Below are positions 58,152 through 64,000 of a stretch of 64,000 nucleotides of DNA, one piece after another (position 1 is the stretch's first letter; every line of letters starts with the position of its first letter). The notes below the pieces were generated by a model that was not told where the DNA came from, ran no database searches, and was given only the letters and a program-made list of their open reading frames with translations. The position numbers and the translations under genes are program-made. Source of the DNA: Fimbriimonadales bacterium (GTDB taxonomy: Bacteria; Armatimonadota; Fimbriimonadia; Fimbriimonadales; GBS-DC). The stretch is from the NCBI GenBank assembly GCA_025998675.1, contig AP024673.1:647221-711220 (forward strand), given 5' to 3'.

Positions 58152-59462
58152 CTACTGCGCTGCCTGTTGCACGCGACGGATAGCGCACAGCGTCCGCTGG
58201 ATTGCGTGTTCCCGCGCAATCTGTTCCGCCTGCGCCAGCGCGCACGAGGCGCGCGCCTCATCGCCCAGCGTGCAACAGATTTCGTACAGCACCATCAGGT
58301 AGTTCGCTTGCGTCGCGGGGAGCGGATTCACGGGGGGGCTGAGGATTTCCAGCGCCTGACGGGGCTGCCCCACGCGGGACAGCACCCGCGCGCGCGACAC
58401 CAGCGCGTGCTGATATTCCGCAGGGTTGCCTGCTCGCTGAATTATCTGGAACCCCTGCTCTGCGGCGCGGATCGCCTCCTCGTATCGGCGCGCCTCCGAG
58501 TAGAACTCGGCGATTTCACGATAGAACCACGACTCATGCTCCAGGGACTGACTGACGGGGGGCAGCCACTCTTGAAGAATCTCCGCCGACTCCGTAAGGC
58601 GCGCGGCATCCCGTTTTGGCTCCGCGTTTCCGATGGCGATTGCCATAATGAGCCAGGCGGCGCTGCGTGGAAAACTCTTCGCGCCCTCCAGCAGTCGCAG
58701 CCCGCGATAGCCATAGCGCTCGGCGTCCTGCACGCGCCCGTGCAGGGTATACCACTGGCAACAGAGGGTGTAGACCTCGCGCAGCATGTCCGCGTGGCGT
58801 GGGCACTGACGCACATGCCACCACGCCTGCGCCTCCAGCGCAAGCAGGCGCAACTCCATCCCTTCCGTAACGCCCTGCCACACCATCTGCCGCATCTGCT
58901 CAATGCGTGTGTTCAGCAAGACGGCTTCCTCGCATACCGATTGAACCGGCGGCGGCTCCAGCCAGAGCGGGCGCGCGAGCAGGAAGGCGACCTCCTCCGC
59001 GCTCGCATGGAGCACATAGCAAAGTGTATGCAAGTGTTCATCGGACGGAATCGCTTGCGAGCGTTCCCAGCCGCGCACGCTCCGCTCCGACACCTTCAGC
59101 GCCGCCGCCAGTTGCGCGACGCTCCAGCCCTGACGCCGACGCAACGCGCCCAGCAGGTCGCCCAGCAGCGGCGGGTTCAGCTCGCCCGAAGGGTGCGGCT
59201 GCCGCCGCGTCCACTGCTGCAGGGTAATCAGCGCGCGCGGCGCATCCAGCAGGCGCAACGCCTCCAGCCGCTCTTCCGAAGAGACGCCTAACGCCTGAAG
59301 CGTCTGCTCCAGTTCGGGTATGGATGGTCGGGTCTGTTCCCGCTCCCAGCGGTTCAGGGTGCTGGCAGACACACGCGCGCGCTGCGCCAGCGCGTGCTGT
59401 GAAAGCCCCCGCCGCTCACGGGTCTGCCGAATCCACGCCCCGATGGACTGCGCCATAAACAT
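58152..59462 (-). CDS. Double-HTH (XRE) regulator with TPR-like C-terminal domain
   Basis: The protein has 436 residues. The first HTH (RERRGLSQHALAQRARVSASTLNRWEREQTRPS) is followed by a second (RRRQGWSVAQLAAALKVSERSVRGWERSQAIPS). The remaining ~280 residues are helical repeats of TPR type (YREIAEFYSEARRYEEAIRAAEQGFQII, LVSRARVLSRVGQPRQALEIL). Such proteins usually act as peptide- or signal-responsive regulators. TACAAT (59471-59476) lies 8 bases before the ATG at 59462, but AGAGGA favours the ATG at 59456. The gene is convergent to the sigma-GGDEF gene, 18 bases apart. Confidence 0.8.
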   Translation of the reverse strand: MFMAQSIGAWIRQTRERRGLSQHALAQRARVSASTLNRWEREQTRPSIPELEQTLQALGVSSEERLEALRLLDAPRALITLQQWTRRQPHPSGELNPPLLGDLLGALRRRQGWSVAQLAAALKVSERSVRGWERSQAIPSDEHLHTLCYVLHASAEEVAFLLARPLWLEPPPVQSVCEEAVLLNTRIEQMRQMVWQGVTEGMELRLLALEAQAWWHVRQCPRHADMLREVYTLCCQWYTLHGRVQDAERYGYRGLRLLEGAKSFPRSAAWLIMAIAIGNAEPKRDAARLTESAEILQEWLPPVSQSLEHESWFYREIAEFYSEARRYEEAIRAAEQGFQIIQRAGNPAEYQHALVSRARVLSRVGQPRQALEILSPPVNPLPATQANYLMVLYEICCTLGDEARASCALAQAEQIAREHAIQRTLCAIRRVQQAAQ

Positions 59463-59586
59463 CCTCTTCTATTGTACCGCTAAAGTTGTTCCCCAAGCCA
59501 TCGAATCGCGCCCTTTTGCAATTTCACTTCCGCACCCCCCAAAACCCCATCCGACGGGTTATACTGGAGATGAGGAGGTAAGCGTG

Positions 59587-61056
59587 ATGCGAGCGGTACG
59601 ATGGAAGCGGATGATAACTCTGGTCGCTTTGACTGAGACAGCGACCCTGGGCACACTTTCAGGGCAACAACCGCTGTGGGTGCGTCACAACACGCTGGGC
59701 AACACAGCCAGAGCGATGCTGGTAGACAGCGCTGGCTATATCTATGTGACAGGACAGGGCTGGCGTCAGGGAACAGGCAATGACTTCGTGACGGTTAAGT
59801 ATGACCCCGATGGCAACCTGGTCTGGCAGCACGCTTTTTCGGGTGAAACGATCGCCTTCGACGACCATGCCGCCGCAATTGCAGAAGACCAAGCGGGCAA
59901 TGTTATCGTGACCGGTCAAGTGGATGTGGTAAGGAATAATACTCCTGGCACTGGTTATGCAACCCTCAAATACCTTTTTAACTCGACAGGCACACCCACA
60001 TGGGGACGGAGATACATGGGATCGCAGCAAGAGTTTCCCTCGAATGCGGCCCGTGCGATTGCAACTGACTTTCTAAGTAATGTCTATGTAACTGGTATGA
60101 GCCGAGGGAATGATAGTGCAGAGGACATCGTGACAGTCAGCTATGGTCCAACTGGCAACGAACGATGGGTGCGTCGCTACGCTGGGGGAGGCTATTCTCA
60201 AGATTGGGGCAATGCAATCAAGGTCAACTGGTTTACAGGCGAGATCTATGTGACAGGAAAAACCGGGAACTTCCCCGTGCTCATCAAATACAGTTCGGGC
60301 AGCAGCGAGCTGTGGACGGCTATCGAAGGTAGTTTTCCGGGAGAAGCTCGAGCCATCGCCCTCGACACCAGTGGCAATATCTACATTGCCGGTCTCCATG
60401 CGTGGGATACCAGAAACTATTTCATCAGCAAGTACAACAGTGCGGGAACCCGTTTGTGGAATCGGGTCTACGATGGGGGCGGGCATGATGATGTCGCAGC
60501 GCTCGCCGTTGATGTGGACGGCAATGCCTATGTCACGGGAACCAGTCAGGGCACGGATACGGGCAATGACTACACCACCGTCAAGTACGACACGAACGGC
60601 AACCTGCAGTGGGTTCAGCGTTATCACTCTGGGGACGATCGGGCGTCAGGACTGGCGGTAAGCTTCTTCACAGGTGATGTCTATATCACAGGGCGCAGCG
60701 ACAATAAAATTGCCACCCTGAAGTATGACACGAATGGCAATCTGCAGTGGGTGCGTCGCTACGAGCATCGCAATGGTGCAGGCATCGGAGTCGGACTCTA
60801 CGAATACGAGCTGGGAATTCCGACCGTCTATGTGGTGGGCACAACACAAAGCGATTATACCATCATCAAGTACCCCCCGTGCTATGTGGTGGGTGATGTG
60901 GACGGCAACTGCTGCGTGGACGACGCCGATCTCCTGCTGGTGCTGTTCGACTTCGGACAGACAGGAATCGATTTGCAGGGCGATCTGAACAGCGACGGCA
61001 CTGTAGATGACGCGGACTTGCTGACGGTGTTGTTCAACTTTGGGAGTGGGTGCTGA
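59587..61056 (+). CDS. Secreted SBBP-type beta-propeller protein with dockerin-like C-terminus
   Basis: The protein has 489 residues. The start MRAVRWKRMITLVALTETAT gives a signal peptide. Repeats such as DFVTVKYDPDGNLVWQ, YTTVKYDTNGNLQWVQRYH and VDVDGNAYVTGTSQGTDTGNDY are of the SBBP (seven-bladed propeller-like) type. The last ~55 residues hold two dockerin-like calcium loops (DVDGNCCVDDADLL and DLNSDGTVDDADLL), and the chain ends FNFGSGC. AGGAGG lies 8 bases before the ATG, and TATACT (59560-59565) is the likely -10. It probably sits on or outside the cell surface. Confidence 0.85.
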   Translation: MRAVRWKRMITLVALTETATLGTLSGQQPLWVRHNTLGNTARAMLVDSAGYIYVTGQGWRQGTGNDFVTVKYDPDGNLVWQHAFSGETIAFDDHAAAIAEDQAGNVIVTGQVDVVRNNTPGTGYATLKYLFNSTGTPTWGRRYMGSQQEFPSNAARAIATDFLSNVYVTGMSRGNDSAEDIVTVSYGPTGNERWVRRYAGGGYSQDWGNAIKVNWFTGEIYVTGKTGNFPVLIKYSSGSSELWTAIEGSFPGEARAIALDTSGNIYIAGLHAWDTRNYFISKYNSAGTRLWNRVYDGGGHDDVAALAVDVDGNAYVTGTSQGTDTGNDYTTVKYDTNGNLQWVQRYHSGDDRASGLAVSFFTGDVYITGRSDNKIATLKYDTNGNLQWVRRYEHRNGAGIGVGLYEYELGIPTVYVVGTTQSDYTIIKYPPCYVVGDVDGNCCVDDADLLLVLFDFGQTGIDLQGDLNSDGTVDDADLLTVLFNFGSGC

Positions 61057-61092
61057 GCTATGAAGCGGCAACGCACACCTTACGGGAGGCAC

Positions 61093-62385
61093 ATGATGAA
61101 ACAGATGAGATTCAGTACGGCAAAATCGACGCCGCAGGAATGGCAGATGCGAAGAGGGCTATCCGTACTGGCGCTGAGTGTGATTCTGTCTGTTCCGATT
61201 GTGTTGAACGCTCAGAGTTTGATGTGGTTAGGTACCCTGGGTCAAAGTAGCACAGCGCATGGTGTATCAGATGATGGCAGAATGGTCGTTGGATATTCAG
61301 TACTTATGAATGGCATGAACCGTGCTTTTCGCTGGGCGCCAGAAACGGGAATGTTGTCTTTGGGGACGCTACCAGGCGGCAACCAAAGCGTGGCATACGG
61401 TGTTTCTGCAGATGGAAACAGCATTGTTGGGGAGTCGCCCTGGAATTGGCAGGGCGCTGGTGGAGGTGCTTTCCTCTGGCGTGCTGACAGAGGAATCGGT
61501 TCGTTGGGTACTCTTCCAGGAGGTCTATCCAGCGGGGCGCGCGCCGTGTCATACAATGGGTCAGTAGTTGTCGGCTGGTCTTCCACTGCAGGGTACTCAC
61601 CCATCTATGCTTTTCGCTGGAGATCGGGCAGTGGCATGCAATCGCTGGGCACGCTGGGCGGCTCCGAAAGTCGGGCGCTCGGCGTCTCGCGCGATGGCTC
61701 GGTCGTCGCCGGCTGGTCGTTCAACCATCTCAGCGAGCGATGGGCGTTCGTCTGGAAAGCGAACACTGGCATGCAGGCGCTGTATCCTCTCGCTGTCTGT
61801 TGTGGCGAAGCCTACGGCGTCTCGGACGATGGGCTGGTGATTGCAGGGCGCTCTCATTCCGCCACAACCGAACGCTGGCACGCCTGTCTGTGGGTCTGGA
61901 ATGCCTCCGACTATTCGCCCCGCGATTTAGGGACGCTGGGCGGCAACGAAAGCATCGCCTATGCCTGCACGAATAACCAGATTGCCGTCGGCTGGTCGCA
62001 CAACGCCAGCAATCAGCGACGCGCCTTTCGCTGGACGCCCACAGCCGGGATGATAGATCTCTCCGAAGCCTATACCAGCGTGCTGCCGCCCGGCGCGTAC
62101 CTGGAGGCGGCTTACGACATTACCCCCGACGGGCGCTACATCGTGGGGCGCGGCTACAACGCCGAGAGGGGACGCTTCGAGGCGTTCCTGCTGGATACCC
62201 TTTGCCTTGCGAACGATGGCGATGTGGACAATAACGGCTGCGTGGACGACGCTGACCTGCTCGCGGTGCTGTTCGCCTTTGGCAGTGCGGGGGAGATTCT
62301 CGGGCGCGTGGATACCAACTGCGACGGCACTGTAGACGACGCGGATCTGCTTACGGTGTTGTTCAACTTTGGGAGTGGGTGCTGA
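61093..62385 (+). CDS. Secreted HAF-repeat protein with dockerin-like C-terminus (copy 1)
   Basis: The protein has 430 residues from MMKQMRFSTAKSTPQEWQMR, with a signal peptide ending at LNAQS. HAF repeats recur through the body (MLSLGTLPGGNQSVAYGVSADGNSIVG, MQSLGTLGGSESRALGVSRDGSVVAGWS). The C-terminus has DVDNNGCVDDADLL and DTNCDGTVDDADLL and ends FNFGSGC. The start was chosen by comparison with copy 2, where the upstream frame is closed. GGGAGG precedes it. The second half is nearly identical to that of copy 2. Confidence 0.85.
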   Translation: MMKQMRFSTAKSTPQEWQMRRGLSVLALSVILSVPIVLNAQSLMWLGTLGQSSTAHGVSDDGRMVVGYSVLMNGMNRAFRWAPETGMLSLGTLPGGNQSVAYGVSADGNSIVGESPWNWQGAGGGAFLWRADRGIGSLGTLPGGLSSGARAVSYNGSVVVGWSSTAGYSPIYAFRWRSGSGMQSLGTLGGSESRALGVSRDGSVVAGWSFNHLSERWAFVWKANTGMQALYPLAVCCGEAYGVSDDGLVIAGRSHSATTERWHACLWVWNASDYSPRDLGTLGGNESIAYACTNNQIAVGWSHNASNQRRAFRWTPTAGMIDLSEAYTSVLPPGAYLEAAYDITPDGRYIVGRGYNAERGRFEAFLLDTLCLANDGDVDNNGCVDDADLLAVLFAFGSAGEILGRVDTNCDGTVDDADLLTVLFNFGSGC

Positions 62386-62421
62386 GCTATGAGGCGGCAA
62401 AGCACACTCTAAGGGAGACAC

Positions 62422-63714
62422 ATGATGAAACAGATGAGATTCAGCGCGGCAAAATCGCCGCCGCAGGGATTGCAGACGCGAAGAGGGCTGTTTGTACTCG
62501 TGCTGAGCGGGATGCTTGGCGCACCGACCTTGCTCCACGCCCAGAGCCTCACCTGGCTGGGGACGCTGGGGCATCCCAGTAGCGTCGCGCGCGGCGTCTC
62601 GGATAATGGCAGTGCGGTCACAGGCTGGTTTACACGCGCCGATGGGAAAAACTTCGCGTTTCGCTGGACGCAGAGTGGCGGGATGCAAAATCTGGGCACA
62701 CTCCCGCAACACACAACCAGCGAGGCATACGGGATTTCTGGCGACGGGAACAGAGTCGTGGGCGTCGCTTTTTACATCATCCCTTACGGGGGAAGCTGGA
62801 GAGGCTTTGAATGGACACCGCAAAACGGGATGCGCGATATTGGCAACCTGCCAGGCTCCCCCCTGAGCCGCGCCGATGCCATTTCAGCAAACGGCTCCGT
62901 GATTGTTGGTACAGGCGAGGACTATGGACCAGTGCTGCGTGCTTTCCGCAGAACTTCAGGCGGCATGCAATCACTGGGCACGCTGGGCGGCTCCGAAAGT
63001 CGGGCGCTCGGCGTCTCGCGCGATGGCTCGGTCGTCGCTGGCTGGTCGTTCAACCACCTCAGCGAGCGATGGGCGTTCGTCTGGAAAGCGAACACCGGCA
63101 TGCAGGGGCTGTATCCCCTCGCTGTCTGTTGTGGCGAAGCCTACGGCGTCTCGGACGATGGACAGGTGATTGCAGGGCGCTCCCATTCCGCCACAACCGA
63201 ACGCTGGCACGCCTGTCTGTGGGTCTGGAATGCCTCCGACTATTCGCCCCGCGACTTAGGGACGCTGGGCGGCAACGAAAGCATCGCCTATGCCTGCACG
63301 AATAACCAGATTGCCGTCGGCTGGTCGCACAACGCCAGCGGTCAGCGACGCGCCTTTCGCTGGACGCCCACAGCGGGGATGATAGATCTCTCCGAAGCCT
63401 ATGCCAGCGTGCTGCCGCCCGGCGCGTACCTGGAGGCGGCTTACGACATTACCCCCGACGGGCGCTACATCGTGGGGCGCGGCTACAACGCCGAGAGGGG
63501 ACGCTTCGAGGCGTTCCTGCTGGATACCCTCTGCCTCGCACACGACGGTGATGTGGACAATAACGGCTGCGTGGACGACGCCGACCTGCTCGCGGTGCTG
63601 TTTGCGTTTGGCAACGCAGGAGAGATTCTCGGGCGCGTCGATACCAACTGCGACGGCACGGTGGACGACGCCGACCTGCTGACGGTGTTGTTTAGCTTTG
63701 GGAGTGGGTGTTAG
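62422..63714 (+). CDS. Secreted HAF-repeat protein with dockerin-like C-terminus (copy 2)
   Basis: The protein has 430 residues, the same length as copy 1. The signal region (MMKQMRFSAAKSPPQGLQTR) and the C-terminal ~250 residues are nearly identical to copy 1. The central N-terminal repeats (residues 45-180) differ clearly. It ends FSFGSGC. The intergenic sequence before it also duplicates that before copy 1, so the pair arose by tandem duplication with later divergence or replacement of the middle. Confidence 0.85.
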   Translation: MMKQMRFSAAKSPPQGLQTRRGLFVLVLSGMLGAPTLLHAQSLTWLGTLGHPSSVARGVSDNGSAVTGWFTRADGKNFAFRWTQSGGMQNLGTLPQHTTSEAYGISGDGNRVVGVAFYIIPYGGSWRGFEWTPQNGMRDIGNLPGSPLSRADAISANGSVIVGTGEDYGPVLRAFRRTSGGMQSLGTLGGSESRALGVSRDGSVVAGWSFNHLSERWAFVWKANTGMQGLYPLAVCCGEAYGVSDDGQVIAGRSHSATTERWHACLWVWNASDYSPRDLGTLGGNESIAYACTNNQIAVGWSHNASGQRRAFRWTPTAGMIDLSEAYASVLPPGAYLEAAYDITPDGRYIVGRGYNAERGRFEAFLLDTLCLAHDGDVDNNGCVDDADLLAVLFAFGNAGEILGRVDTNCDGTVDDADLLTVLFSFGSGC

Positions 63715-63778
63715 GTGCTGTAGCACAATTTCAAACAGCGTCCTGTCCGCGCGTACGCGCAGACGCGTCCTTTTGGAG

Positions 63779-63821
63779 TGCGGAAGCGGAAGCTTCAACA
63801 AGAGGAAGCTCCACTTCCGCA
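63779..63821 (+). terminator. Long imperfect hairpin after the HAF genes
   Basis: The arms TGCGGAAGCGGAAGCTTC and GGAAGCTCCACTTCCGCA pair with a few mismatches around an AACAAGA loop. No clear T-run follows, so it may be a repeat element or a weak terminator. Nothing else is seen in 63715-63887. Confidence 0.45.
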
Positions 63822-63887
63822 TCCATACAGAGGCGATCGACACACTTGTTGCAAATACAGCGCATCTGACTTCGTAATTGTGCGTGC

Positions 63888-64000
63888 CTACAGCCCGAGT
63901 CGCTCGTTTTCGCCCCAGTTCAGACTGAACCGCTGCACACGCGCGGGGTGCTTGTGCAACAGATACCCCAGATCCGTCGCAGGCGTACAGGTGGTGGTGA
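63888..64000 (-). pseudogene. Truncated hen1-like fragment (3'-terminal RNA ribose 2'-O-methyltransferase N-terminus)
   Basis: The minus strand reads TTTCTPATDLGYLLHKHPAR, then VQRFSLNWGENERLGL and a stop. PATDLGYLLHKHP followed by RVQ.F is the start of bacterial Hen1, the methyltransferase that marks repaired RNA together with Pnkp. In normal Hen1 the domain continues into a VFYPEA-type segment, but here it stops about 40 residues in. The real start lies beyond the window. It is probably a remnant, though the rest of the cassette could lie outside. Confidence 0.55.

Overview
The window carries about 32 kb of bacterial chromosome interrupted by a complete-looking 31.8 kb transposable (Mu-type) prophage. 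The host DNA is GC-rich. It encodes a ba3-type cytochrome oxidase, a KimA-like potassium transporter, Rho, type IV pilus genes and several secreted proteins ending in dockerin-like calcium repeats. Together with many promoters of the form GGTANNNT placed 6 to 9 bases before a start codon, this suggests a thermophilic Armatimonadota (Fimbriimonadales-like) bacterium. That placement is inferred from gene style and has not been tested by a search.

Host left part (1-10055): a partial gene, a secreted beta-propeller protein with a dockerin-like tail, a cluster of palindromic repeats, the oxidase operon (subunits IIa, II and I plus an SCO assembly factor), an Fe-S-type Rrf2 regulator, a coiled-coil protein with a possible nuclease domain, ketol-acid reductoisomerase, a YbbR/CdaR-like protein, and the 3' half of a Gfo/Idh/MocA oxidoreductase gene.

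Prophage (10056-41857): it has a perfect 15-bp terminal inverted repeat and a 5-bp target duplication (CCATC). Deleting the element and one CCATC rejoins the oxidoreductase gene in frame (413 codons). From the right end inward come a LexA/CI-type repressor, a divergent early promoter, a small early regulator, a MuA-like transposase, a MuB-like ATPase, small early genes and a terminator. These are followed by large terminase, protease, decoration protein, major capsid protein, tape measure and connector genes on the minus strand. A plus-strand block holds the tail tube, two distal tail proteins, a tail-assembly chaperone with a -1 frameshift site, the portal and two head genes. The lysis genes and tail-fibre-like genes lie at the left end. 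No tail sheath was seen, so this looks like a Mu-headed siphovirus. A DNA methyltransferase gene between the tail modules is wrecked by several frameshifts. A GC-rich palindromic repeat family occurs at least 14 times in the phage, often inside genes without breaking the reading frame.

Host right part (41858-64000): the 5' half of the oxidoreductase, a PQQ-like propeller protein, rho, a DUF151 protein, an acyltransferase, a DUF4058/membrane/DUF4129/DUF4350 run, a nucleotidyltransferase, kimA-like and uspA-like genes, pilT and pilC, and a sigma factor fused to a degenerate GGDEF domain that keeps an RxxD motif. Then come a double-HTH/TPR protein, three tandem secreted proteins sharing dockerin-like tails ending FGSGC, and a truncated hen1 fragment at the edge.

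The strongest leads are the sigma-GGDEF fusion beside the pilus genes, the shared dockerin/FGSGC C-terminus (echoed by one phage protein), and the fully resolved transposable phage with its end sites, frameshift site and repeat-laden genes. No tRNA, rRNA or CRISPR array was recognised.
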